64,000 nucleotides of DNA, taken from NCBI GenBank assembly GCA_050084985.1, contig JBITNC010000001.1, positions 85,250,001 to 85,314,000 on the forward strand, in the 5' to 3' direction. The stretch is from Nageia nagi. Lineage: Eukaryota; Pinophyta. Position 1 is the first letter of the stretch. Each line of letters opens with the position of its first letter. Both the position numbers and the translations under genes were made by a program. A model generated the notes under the pieces. It was not told where the DNA came from, did not search any database, and was given only the letters and a program-made list of their open reading frames with translations. Shown piece by piece: positions 23,863 to 34,851 of the stretch.

Positions 23863-26601
23863 CTACTTCGGAAACCGGTAAACTCCAATTTGGCGCCGGA
23901 CTTTGGATCCCAGCACCATATTTCTGATTTTGCCCCATCCAAAAATGAGAGAGATTGTCCCACCAAATCCAATCACAAATCCCGTTGCAAGACCTATCAC
24001 TGAGATGTTCTCATCCACACTCCTCCACACTCTCCATGTTGACTCCTCTAGAGTATCAGGTTTTGCAGGTTTGTCGTTGTTTTGGTTGCATTTTGGTAAA
24101 GGGCGTCCGCATAGACCCTCATTGTCCCTGAATGAGCTCTCGAAGAACGTCCAAAATTGAGTTCCAGTGGGTATGGGTCCAGAAAGCCTGTTTGATGAAA
24201 CGCCCAGGTACGCCAACTTGGACAAGTTTGAAAGCTCCTCGGGAATGCGGCCTCTCAGCTTGTTGTGAGACAAGTCCAACTGCTCCAGAGTCCATATATG
24301 TCCAATGGATGGCGGTATCTTACCCTCCAATAGGTTTCTGGACAGATTTAGTAAGCGCAGGCTACTAAGGCTCCCTATGCTTGCCGGTATATCACCTGTG
24401 AGGTTATTGCTTGACAAATCAAGGATGGTGTTTGCTTGCAGTACATAGTCGATAATGTACTCATGACCTTTGATTACAACTATCATATCATCGTAGAGGG
24501 TGTTGCCACTCACTTGGGGATCTCCACGGATTCCGAACCCAAGAAGACGCTCTAGCTGATTGGGTATTCTTCCCTGCAATGTATTGTTGGACAAATCCAG
24601 CACTTGCAGGTGGGTAAGGTTGGTAATCCATGGAGGAATTCTGCCTTGAAGCATATTATACCCAGCAGTTAAGACTCTCAAATCCTGAAAATGTGCCAAG
24701 TAAGAAGGAAGCTCACCTACCAAACTATTTCTTCTCAGATCCAAAAGGTGGATCTGCGTACAATTGGCCAAGCCTGGAGGTAGAGTCCCAGAAAAATGAT
24801 TGTCGTGAACAGACAAAACTTCCAGAGAAGGAGCAAATCTGATATCTCTAAGACTTCCCTTGAATGAATTACTTGACAGTTTTAGCCTCTTCAGAGATGT
24901 ACAGTTGCTGAGTGAGGCTGGAATCTTGCCTGACAAGTGATTACCAGTCAGTAGCAAATCTGTCATAGACTTACAGTTGCCTATTGATTCTGGAATCGTT
25001 CCATTGAGCATGTTTTGGGACAAAACTAACTGTTGCAGGCCAGTGCATTTGCCAATACCCTCAGGAATACTACCAGATATATTGTTCCGATATAGCAGAA
25101 GCTGAGTAAGATTTTTGAGTTCACCAATACTTTGTGGTATAGGTCCGCTCAAACTGTTAGAATACAAATACAAATTCTGCATGTTTTGGAGATTCCCGAT
25201 TCCCTCGGGAATTGTACCTCTCAAATTGCTTGAGTGCAAGCCAAGGATTTTCAAATTTCGAAGGTTTACAATGCCTCTGGGAATAGTGCCTGACGAATAA
25301 TTGTTAGTGTCAAGAAACAGAGTTTCAAGCTTGGTCAAGTTAGCTATATTTTCGGGTATGGTACCCCTCAGCATGTTTGTGCCAAAATTCAAATAGCTAA
25401 CCTCTGTCAGCTTTCCAATATCCTTAGGAATGGTTCCACTGAATTTGTTTGCTCCAAGATCTAGGTAACTAAGCTGGGTCAAATTCATGAAGATTGTATT
25501 CGGTAGTCTCTCTTCAAAACTATTATCGCTTACAGAAAGAGTGATAAGGGGAAGGCTAGAGATACTGGTAGGCAGTGACCCTTGAAGTCTGTTAGTTGTT
25601 AATTCCAGCCAAACAAGATTGCTACAATTACCAATTTCAGCAGGAACAGATCCTGTAAGATTCCCGGGGCCATAGAGGGATTATTGGACAAGCTGCTTCA
25701 AATTTCCTAATTCTCGAGGTATTTTGCCATGCAATAAATTATTCCCAATAAATATTACTTGGAGGGAAGAACAATTACCTATTTCTGAAGGGATTTGGCT
25801 TTTTAACCTGTTGTATTCTAGACCAAGAACCTCTAGTTTGTCAAGCCTGCCAAACTCAGACGGGATTGAACCCGTTAAAGTGTTAAAGCCCAGAGTCAGT
25901 CTAACCAGAGAAGTGCAGTTGCTTAGAGAAGTGGGAATGCTTCCAATCAAATCATTTTCCTTCAAGCGGAGATACTCCAATTCTTGCAGCAGACCAAATT
26001 TTGGTGGTATGCTTCCACTCAATTTGTTGAATGAAAGTATGATCCACTGAAGATGTTTGCAATTAGCCAGAGATATTGGTATACGACCAGTAAGTTGGTT
26101 AGCATTGAGGTCGAGCACCCTCAATGCTTTCAGCTGTCCCAACTGTAGTGGAATGTTTCCTGTTAAATTATTGAGGGAGAGATTCAAAGTGTGCAATAAC
26201 GAAATATCTCCCAAGGAGGGAGAAATCGTACCTTGCAATTGCAGATCGGGGAGGATGATGGCAACCACTCTTTTAGTATGTTTTCTGCACCAAACACCGT
26301 TCCACGAGCACACCTCCTCCGAATTGTTTGCCGTCCAAGTGGAGAGCGCTTGCAGTGGATCGGACTTTATGGCCTTTCGGAAGGACAGGAGAGCTTCAAT
26401 ATCCCTCCTATCACCCGAACCGTCTTCTGCAAGCAGCATACGCTCATTTGACATGACAAAACTTCCTCCCACCGAATGCCCATTCAAAATACTTTTCTTC
26501 CGAAAATATGTACGGCTAGCAGCGTTAGCATCAGTGATTGCAAATGCCATGGCCAAAGCTAAGCTCAGCAACATCTTCATCATTATTAACACACCACCCA
26601 T
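23863..26601 (-). pseudogene. LRR receptor-like protein, copy A (one in-frame stop)
   Basis: An intronless 912-codon frame interrupted once by TAA at 25681-25683. The frame is open from a GTG at 26613, but the first ATG is 26601 and I use that. Residues 1-27 look like a signal peptide; 64-110 form the LRRNT domain with CSWNGVWC; about 27 plant-type LRRs (LxxLxLxxNxLxGxIP) follow. An island without repeats (GDPQVSGNTLYDDM, then VVIKGHEY) lies before the last four LRRs. A cysteine cap (CGRPLPKC), an acidic juxtamembrane part, a membrane helix at about 866-889 with GxxxGxxxG, and a 23-residue basic tail end the protein. There is no kinase, so it is of the RLP class, cell-surface receptors for defence or development that work with partner kinases. 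The stop falls on the leucine slot of LRR 8; a 306-residue secreted fragment would be left. Ligand unknown. Confidence 0.9.
25681..25683 (-). other. Premature TAA in RLP copy A
   Basis: The reading frame is otherwise continuous on both sides: GNLKQLVQ, stop, SLYGPGNLTGSVPAEIG. The LRR pattern asks for leucine here, and TTA to TAA is a single-base change. Confidence 0.9.
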
Positions 26602-26609
26602 TTTCCTCC

Positions 26610-26615
26610 TCACAT
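26610..26615 (-). promoter_or_regulatory. Start-stop upstream frame ATG-TGA
   Basis: On the minus strand an ATG at 26615-26613 is followed at once by TGA (26612-26610), nine bases before the main ATG at 26601. If transcription starts downstream of the TATA box at 26659, this is the first AUG in the leader. Such minimal frames can lower or tune translation of the main frame; that role is inferred. Confidence 0.45.
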
Positions 26616-26652
26616 TTCTAGATATGAAAAAATGCTAGTTACAGGCCTCCAA

Positions 26653-26659
26653 CTTTATA
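26653..26659 (-). promoter_or_regulatory. TATA box of RLP copy A
   Basis: TATAAAG on the minus strand, about 50 bases before the main ATG. A start site 25-30 bases downstream would give a leader of roughly 25 bases. Confidence 0.55.
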
Positions 26660-26796
26660 GGAGGTCTGAGGATTGGAGAAAACCGAAATAAATAATAAAT
26701 ATTTATTTTCCCACGTCAAGAGGAATTCATTAGCTTTCATACTTTTCCAAGTCAAGCCTTCTGAGGTGTAAGACGTAGAAAGTACGGTGGTGCAAT

Positions 26797-28069
26797 GAAT
26801 GAATGTGCCATAGCTTTCAATAATTAATTTCCTAGTCTTTACGCCATCACGCGACTTTGGGGATCCAACGGTGGAAAACTCTTGCGTTGCCATCGGATGT
26901 TGAATATGTTGGAGTAGACGTACTGATCAACGCCTAGAAGGGTTCCGATCGAACGGTTGAAAACTCTTGTCTTCCAAGTTCGTACAGTTGAACGTGTGAA
27001 AGCGTTCGGCCAGATGGATTGGCTGTCAACCAGCTATCTTTCAGCATCGCCGTATTTTCTTGGCTCAGGGAGACATGTAACATGTGAATACAACTTTAAT
27101 TGGAATAAGGTTAAAACTAGTTATTGGAATCATGTGTAATGGCTACGTAGTAGATCATTATATGGTTTATAAATTATGTAGGGAAGAAAACATAAAATAT
27201 ATATAATAATCTTTTTTATAAATTCAAAATGATGAATATATCTAATTAAAAAATATAGTATTTCGTAATAAAATGTGTACGTTTGAAAATAAATATGATT
27301 TTTAAAATGAATACAATATGAAAAAATTAATTTGGTATGTATAAGTATATTTTGAAAGTTATTTGAAATTTTAATTATGTTGGTCTCTATTGCAAAAATT
27401 CTTTGTATGTAAATACGAGGAATTAAAGAATGTAATTAAATGCTAGCAAGAATATAGAACATGCAAATATTCACAAATTTATATATTCAATATATCTAAA
27501 TGTCTTTAATATATTTACATATTTAGAACATAATTTTTTTTAGGAGTGAAAAGCTAGTTGTTGATTTGCAAAGGTGGCCTGCAAAGATGTCAAGTAAATT
27601 AGCGATTATTATATATAACCTTTAAAACAAAAAAAATTGAGAAGATTTAATTTAAAAAAATATATTTTTATTAAATCTATGTAAATTATTTTTTGTTTAT
27701 CAGGGATATTGTAAACATATTGTTTGATTTTATTATTTGTGCATTTGTAATAATCATAATTGTTCGATATGCTATATACTAATTAATTTGTTATCTTGGA
27801 ACCATGAGACATAAAGAAAATTCATCATTTTTCTTTTCTTCATCCTCAAATTTTGTGTACAATATAAAAAGGTTTTCTATTACACCATCTCTGCATATGG
27901 TTGTAATTGCTCTTTGGTAACATAACTTAGCCAAATCTAATTTGTTAATTTGCAGATGCAACTTTGAGAAGAACATCAAGGAGCATGTTTCTATTAAATT
28001 TCTTTTGTGTTCCATGTTTACAAATCTAAAAATGAAAGATGTTAAATTGGTAAACTGTGAAATGTACTA
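26797..28069. repeat. 1.27-kb tandem segment, copy a
   Basis: Repeats at 28141-29412 in the same orientation, offset about 1344 bases. The left part (to about 27150) is less AT-rich than the surroundings and twice contains a word of the type GAACGGTTGAAAACTCTTG (near 26870 and 26955); the rest is AT-rich. It lies directly upstream of RLP copy A, so it may be former promoter DNA, possibly left by a lost gene copy. Contains the HAT-like fragment at 27791-28015. Confidence 0.85.
27791..28015 (-). pseudogene. Possible HAT-repeat fragment (crooked-neck-like)
   Basis: The minus strand is open for 74 codons and contains LCYQRAITTICRDGVIENLF followed by a KFEDEEKKNDEF stretch. The spacing of aromatic and acidic residues resembles a half-a-TPR repeat of crooked-neck/Clf1 splicing factors (YERAVE, about ten residues, then ELFVAFAEFEER). 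Copy b (29150-29380) keeps LFVSYTKFEDEEKKNDE although its frame is broken further on. I rate this as a possible captured exon only; an unrelated chance frame is also possible. Confidence 0.3.
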
Positions 28070-28140
28070 ACACAAAAATAATTTTTTTGGGTAGAAATAT
28101 GACAATATTTGGAAAGGGAAAAATCATTTTTATTTGGAAT

Positions 28141-29412
28141 GAATGAATGTGCAATAGCTTTCAATAATTAATTTCATAATCTTTAGGCGATCACGCGACT
28201 TTGGGGATCCAACTGTGGAAAACTCTTGCGTTGCCATCCGATGTTGAATATCTTGCCGTAGGCGTACTAACCAACGCGTAGAAGGGTTCGAATCGAACGG
28301 TGGAAAACTCTTATCTTGCAAGTTTGTACTGTTGAACGTGTGGAAGGGTTCAGATCGATGGATGGGCTGTCAACCAGCAATCTTTCAGCATCGCAGTATT
28401 TTCTTGGCTCATGGAGACATCTAACAAGTGAAAACAACTTTAATTGGAATAAGGTTAAAACTAGCTATTGGACCCATGTGTAATGGGTACGTAGTAGATC
28501 ATTATATGGTTTATAAATTATGGAAGGAAGAAAATATAAAATATATATAATAATTTTTTTATAAATTGGAAATGATGAATATATCTAATTTAAAAAATGT
28601 AATATTTTGTAATAAGATGTGCATGTTTGAAAATAAATATGATTTTAAAAATGAATACAATATGAAAAAAATAATTTGGTATGTATAAGTATATTTTGAA
28701 AGTTATTCGAAATTTTAATTATGTTGGTCTATATTGTAAAAATTCTCTGTATGTAAATATGAGGAATTAAACAATAATTAAATGCTAGCAAGAATATAGA
28801 ACATACAAATATTCATAAATTTATATATTCAACATATTGAAATTTTGAAATGTCTTTAATATATTTACATATTAAGAAAATAATTTTTTTTTAGGAGTGA
28901 AGAGCTAGTTGTTGATTTGCAAAGGTGGCTTGCAAAAGATGTGAAGTAAATTAGCGATTATTATATACTACTTTTGAAAAAAAAAAAAATTGAGAACACT
29001 TAATTTTTTAAAAATGAATATTTTTATTAAATCTATGTAAATTATTTTTATTTGTCAAGGATATTGTAAACATATTGTTTGATTTTATTATTTGTGCATT
29101 TGTAATAATCATAATTGTTTGATATGCTTTATAGTAATTAATTTGTTATCTTGGAACTATGAGACAAAGAAAATTCATCATTTTTCTTTTCTTCATCCTC
29201 AAATTTTGTGTACGATACAAAAAGGTTTTCTATTACACCATCTTTGCATATGGTTGTAATTGTTCTTTCCTAACATAACTTAGCCAAATATAATTTGTAG
29301 ATGCAAGTTTGAGAAGAACATCAAGGAGCATGTTTCTATGAAATTTCTTTTGTGTTCCATGTTCACAGACCTAAAAATGAAAGTTGTGAAATTGGTAAAC
29401 TTTGAAATGTAC
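28141..29412. repeat. 1.27-kb tandem segment, copy b
   Basis: Matches 26797-28069 almost throughout, with scattered substitutions and small gaps (for example, GACTTTGGGGATCCAAC and GGCTGTCAACCAGC are shared). Both end after GGTAAACT-GTGAAATGTACT-like sequence. Confidence 0.85.
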
Positions 29413-29499
29413 TTGTAGACACTCAAATTTAGCACCATGCAATACGTTTGGCATAACACATTTTTTATCATTAGCATTTAATGATACTTTGTCAATTAT

Positions 29500-30040
29500 T
29501 AATTATTGAGTATTTGTTATCATAGTTAATTGCTTTGGAAAATGCAAGTAAACTTAGTCATGTTTAGTGTATTTTCAATCATAGTCATGTGCTTTGGGAA
29601 ATGCAATTAAACTTAGTGAAAATGCAATTAAACTTAGTCATATTTAATGTATTTTCGATCATAATCATTTGCTTTGGAATTGCAATTTAACTTAGTCATA
29701 TTTATTACATTTTGGTCATAATTATTTTTTTGGGAATCATAATTAAACTTAATCATATTTTTTACGTTTCGATCATAGTTAATTATTTTGTAAAATGCAA
29801 TTAAACTTAGTCATATTTAATATGTTTTCAATGATAATCATTTTATAGAAATTGTAATTAAACTTAGTCATGTTTATTGCATTTAGATCATACTCGTTTG
29901 GGAAAATTTTTTAATATTAATCATATTAATTTCATTTTCGATCATAATCATTTTTGGTTAAGCTATAATTAAATTTAGTCATATTTATTATACTTTGGAC
30001 TATAGTCATTTATTTGAAAATTATAATTAACATTAGTCAT
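29500..30040. repeat. 57-58-bp minisatellite, about nine copies
   Basis: The word AAACTTAGTCATATTTA (with variants) recurs: CTTAGTCAT-type anchors start near 29553, 29633, 29691, 29748, 29805, 29863, 29918, 29975 and 30031, mostly 55-58 apart. The first interval is longer because 21 bases are repeated there. Each unit also holds a GATCATAATCATTTG-type word. Confidence 0.85.
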
Positions 30041-30044
30041 GGGT

Positions 30045-31385
30045 GGGTGCAAGAATTTGGGTCCACTTTAAGGCTAAAAAATGAAAGTTTTTTCTTTGAT
30101 TTTTCAGTTTCAATATGATTTATCTCAAAATTTGAAGCACCTAGACATCGAATCATGAAAAAGGTCACTAGGGTGAAAATGTAGTTCTCAACATCTAGTT
30201 CTCAAATATATAATTCTTTTCATTACCTAGATCATAGAATTAAAAATTTGATAGGATAAATAAAACCACTTTCTAAAATAAATTATTTTTGAACAATACC
30301 ATACATGTGTCCTTCCATCATAATTTGACTAAAATCAATGTATTTTTTAAAATCTTTTTAGAAAAGATGCATAACATAATAGAGTTTGTCTTAGATATTT
30401 TTCATAATTTTTTCATTAGTATTTTTTTTATTAATTAGTTACTAGACATGTTTATGTTTTCAAAAAGTGCTCGTGTTTGTCCACCAGAATTTGATCTTAA
30501 CTTAATATTATTTTAATTTATTTTTTTATTCTTATAGAGAATTCTCTAAAGCTTGTTCCTATATAGTTTATTTTTCATAACTAAAAAAAAAACTTATTAA
30601 GAAAATACAAGACCTTATATTTTAAGTATATGAACCGGTCTCACCAAAAATTAATAGGAAAATATAAAATATATTCCAATTCTAAAATAAATTGAATATT
30701 TGAATTCCTCACTCTTTCATCTAAAATGGGTTTCAATTTCATGACAAAATTCAATTAAAATCAGCATGAACTATATCCTCCTAGTCACGATTTTGGGTTG
30801 AAATCAACCATGGACATTTATTTGTAGGTCCAAGGCATAGGTCTAGCTCAACTACACTTTTTTGAGCTTAAATCCAAGGGTGATGGGTGGATTTTGGAAG
30901 GTATGCATAGGCCACAAATTTTAAATATTTTAAGATCCTAATTTATGCTTCATAAATCGAGATCTAGATATATTTTTACTTCATAAATCAGGATCCCAAT
31001 ATATCGGGATCCTGATGTTTACTTTATAAATTAGGATATTGATTTTTACCTAGTCGTTACAAGGTGAAGAAGAAAGACATCGTATTGAACATTACACAAA
31101 ATATTCTTGCAAGAACATCTTGCATCATTCTCCTACATTAGTACACAAGGACACATAAAGATGATTTTTGCAAGATTTGATTTAGTTTTGGCATATGCAT
31201 GAATATTATTTAATCAACTTACAAAGGTGGAGATCCAAGGTATCTTTTTTAGTAAATTTGAAGTTAGAACAATTATTTTACAAAGAGAATTAAAGTCTTG
31301 AATGTAGAAGCAATCATTACAATCATGGGTATCTTTTGAAGATATACAAAGTTGAATTTGCTAACTTCTCAATCAACATTATGGG
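30045..31385. other. Unassigned region with GATC-centred palindromes
   Basis: No open frame. At 30945-31035 several GGATCC- or GATCT-centred words alternate with TTCATAAAT or TTTATAAAT words; the stretch 30989-31014 is a 26-base palindrome with one mismatched pair. Related palindromes occur at 49921-50013. Confidence 0.5.
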
Positions 31386-31389
31386 TGAT

Positions 31390-34300
31390 AAAAAATGTCA
31401 AAAAAAGAAAGGAAGAAAGTTCATGTCATATGAGAGAATGATGCAAAAGGAAAAGAGAAAAATGAGAACAAAATAATGAACCAAATTGTGATGAAGTACA
31501 TGAATGTTCCATACTGATTAAAGAGGAAAATATTGAAGAGAACATGAATGTAGATATGACTATAGATGATGCACCATTGAATGAAGCTTCAAATTCAATG
31601 AAAATGAAAACCAATGCAAGTATGTTTTTGAATCTTTGTATCTTTTTTTTTAATTTTAGATATTTTTCAATATTTGCATTAAACTTCTTCAAATGATTGA
31701 GAAATTATTTAATGTCTTTGTGAAGGGTTTAAGAGTTTAAGGGTTCAAGGTTGAATAATTGAAGGGTATAGGGGTAGGGTTTTAGGGTTTACATTCTAGT
31801 GTTTAGTTTAATGTTTAACTAAGTCTTGAATAAGTTAGTATTTAATTGTTACCTTTGTTTCTATGTATAGTAAACTATAATGAGTCAACCCCTAGCCTTG
31901 GAGTACCAACTATGGACGTGAATCTAGGTATGTCTTTGAATCCATATGTTAATGATATTTAGAATGAGAATATCAATAATACTGATGATACAAATATATT
32001 TTTATGTATTGAGTGCAATATCTTAGATAATGTTCTTGGTACAATATCTATGAGACAAATGAGAAGACATGCAACTAGAATATATGATCAATTATTTCTT
32101 AATAAAAAACTAGGATTTCAATGTCAACTTATGTTACAATTAATGAGAATGTTGAAAATGAGAATAGTAATAAAAACTTTAAGTGTTCATGTGAAAAATG
32201 AGGAGCCCTTAAGATAAATTATATCGACTATTGCTAGTGCCATGGACTTTATTGGGAAGAAGAGTCGATCTAAAGATAGGAATGTAGTATGATCAACCAT
32301 CACAACTGCTTTATTAAATACATCAATTGTAAAAAAAAAATGATTGGTAATCTTAGTGGATATCTAAATATAAACCCTAAAACTTTATGAAGAGCTATGA
32401 AGAGAAGAAAAAGCATTGGAATTAATCCAATCAACCAATTTTGGAGTTTTAGTGGTAGACTTCTTAGGTCTAATAGGAAATTGACTAATGAGATAAAATG
32501 CTTAATTAAAAAATATTAGCATGATCATACATGAATATCTCTTAATAGTAAAGATATTTTAAAACAAAGGAAATCTCTAGGGCCAAAAGATCATTAAACT
32601 AAGCATGCAAAATACTTTTTTTATATGAATCAAACTCAATTATACAATAAATTTATAAATGAGAAGGTGTTAAGTAGTTTCAATATTATCCTAAGTCAAA
32701 GATCTTATGAAAAATACAAACCTTGGTATGTTATAATTAACAATTAAAGAATCACATATTGTTGTAAAACACATATGCAATTTAGATATTATTATCAATT
32801 TTTTCAATATATACGTAGTACTTTGCATACTAATAACTTATTGTAGGGATACAATTTTTATATGCCACCTGAATTTGTTAATGAGTTTATAGCATGTTTA
32901 TTTTGTCAAATTCTAAATGGTCAATCATTTTATTCAAATGCATGTATTTCAAGATAATGTAGTATATGTGGGAACCTTTCAGTTTTAGGAGAATGTGTAC
33001 ATGAAAGTAATTTACATGATTTTAGAAAAACATTAGTGGATATCAAAAAATTTAAGAATGTTGAGTACGCATTGAAGGATGGAAAAACTAGGAAGCATCT
33101 TGATCTAATCATTGAAAATGTTAGTGTATATAGTTTTATGGACAATTTTAAGAGTAACTTTATTCCAAAATATGTGAAACATTTCCAAAATGCTTAATGG
33201 CTTGATAGTGAATTTTGTCAATGTAGAAACACATTTCTATATGGAACTATCAGTAGTAGACTTTACAGAGAACTATACTCTAGCACCATAAGAAGAAATA
33301 CAATCCTAGTATTATAATTCTCAACAAGTTTCCATTTTTGTTCATATCATATATAGACATGTAGACGATAGTAGAGAATATAATAGAAAAGTTTTGAGGG
33401 AGTACCATTTTTATGTAAGTGATAATCGATTACACTCACTAGATTTTATCTAATTTTTCTTTAAGATATTCTATACAAATTTGAAGGAACAAAATATTCA
33501 TATGACACAACATTTGATATGGTTAGATAATTGTATGAGATAATTTAAGAAGGCATGAATGTTTTATTGGTTAAGTAGGATGCATAGATAATACAATATC
33601 CAACATATATGGTCATTTTTTGAAGTTGTACAGGGTAAAGGTAAACATGATGGAGCTAGTGCATATGTGAACAAAGCTCTTGCTAGAGAATAACTTAGAT
33701 TTGAAGATTTGATAAAATTTTAAGATACACATGCAATTATGGATTGGTGTAATACAAATATATCTATTGTATCAAAAGAGAGTTCCAAAATTTGATGATT
33801 CTTTTGGTTAGTCAAAAATAATATTACAAGTCATCATGATTGCAATATAATTAATGGATCAATGAAATGGCATTCATTCAAGAGTTCAAATGTAAGCACA
33901 TGGACTATTTGGACAAGGGATCTTGCATATTTTTGTGATTCTTATATTGCAAGTGAATCAAAAGCATGTATAAATACAAAATGGGTTAAAGAATGGAAAC
34001 ATAGATCTTTAACACCCATAAAATTGCATGATCAACAAAAATTATTCATTAAAGATGAGAATCAATTATTTACACCAGAGGACTATGATCGCATTTCTGA
34101 CCTTGTACAAGAAGGTAATTTAAAATAATTTAAACTTCCTTTTTTCATTTTATTTATATGAATGCTAATTTTTGTAAATAAATGAAATAATTTTATGTTT
34201 TATACTTTTTGATATGAATTATATTTGTAGGACATGTGCATGCTATTATGTAACCTAAAGGAAATGAAGAGGTATTAAAGTATTTTTTGGCTCAATGTGT

Positions 34301-34619
34301 TGAGAGAAACCATAAGTTAACTTATAATCTATGTGATGATGATGGATTTGAGTATCCAATAGGTTTTGTGGTGGTTGTTGGTACATGGATACAAAAAATA
34401 GTACCAAGAAGAAATGGTTTGGGAGCATATGAAGATTATGAATGAAATAAAAAATTTATTCACTATTTGCATTTGATACTGACAACAAATATTAAACTAG
34501 AAAGATACAAAGGGATACCTACTAATAGGTTATTTTTGGAAATATTCAATGAAAGAATATGAGGTAATTATGAATGCATTACATGAAAGAGAATATGCAT
34601 ATGGTATTGATGATTGATA
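31390..34619 (+). pseudogene. DDE-type transposase relic, family not assigned
   Basis: Stops and frame changes break it, but the plus strand follows one protein: a charged N-terminal part (31390-31630), MRRHATRIYDQLF and FIGKKSRSKDRNVV (32050-32290), a cysteine-containing stretch with CLFCQ and CSICGNLSVLGECVHE (32890-33010), FCQCRNTFLYG (33215), VHIIYRHVDDSRE, LIWLDNCMRQFKKA-like sequence (33520-33550) with a likely catalytic Asp, and QGKGKHDGASAYVNKALARE (33630-33690), which recalls the H-GKG-x-DGA motif of some DDE transposases. 33862-34128 is open for 88 codons. A GT-AG intron (34115-34230) then joins QEG to HVHAIM in frame; the C-terminal part (DDDGFEYPIGFVVVVGTW) ends at a stop at 34617. 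It would cut and join transposon DNA. No terminal repeats were found. Confidence 0.55.
34115..34230 (+). other. Intron in the transposase relic
   Basis: Begins GTAATTTAAA and ends ATATTTGTAG. Removing it keeps the frame (V-Q-E-G-H-V-H). It is AT-rich and 116 bases long, typical of plant introns. Confidence 0.6.
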
Positions 34620-34627
34620 AATATAGG

Positions 34628-34850
34628 TAAGTTTATATCCCCTTCTCTCCCTCCCCTTCATATCCACTTCCCCTTCATCCCTTCATCTCCACTTCCCCTT
34701 CCCCTTCATCTCCACTTCCCCTTCACCCCTTCATTTCCACTTCCCCTTCCCCTTCATCTCCACTTCCTCTTCACCCCTTCATATCCACTTCCCCTTCACC
34801 CCATCATCTCCTCTTCCCCTTCCCCTTTCCCTTCATCTCCCCTTCCCCTC
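34628..34850 (+). repeat. Homopyrimidine tract, TTCATCTCCACTTCCCC-type repeat
   Basis: About 220 bases made almost only of C and T with regular single A residues. Units of the type CTTCATCTCCACTTCCC recur at about 17-40-base spacing. The open frame across it (Pro, Ser, Phe, Leu only) is a product of composition. Confidence 0.9.
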
Positions 34851-34851
34851 A

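Noticed and set aside
26611-26613. GTG as start codon of RLP copy A
   Set aside because: Non-AUG starts are unusual in plant nuclear genes; the in-frame ATG at 26601 leaves a good signal peptide.
26057-26638. 193-codon plus-strand frame
   Set aside because: Antisense shadow of the LRR region of RLP copy A; periodic LRR codons often leave the reverse frame open. The same holds for 23903-24160, 24132-24368, 25724-26050, 62449-62664 and 62636-62872.
31772-31796. Interstitial telomere repeat (TTTAGGG-like)
   Set aside because: Only about one and a half units of AGGGTTTTAGGGTTTA; chance is enough.
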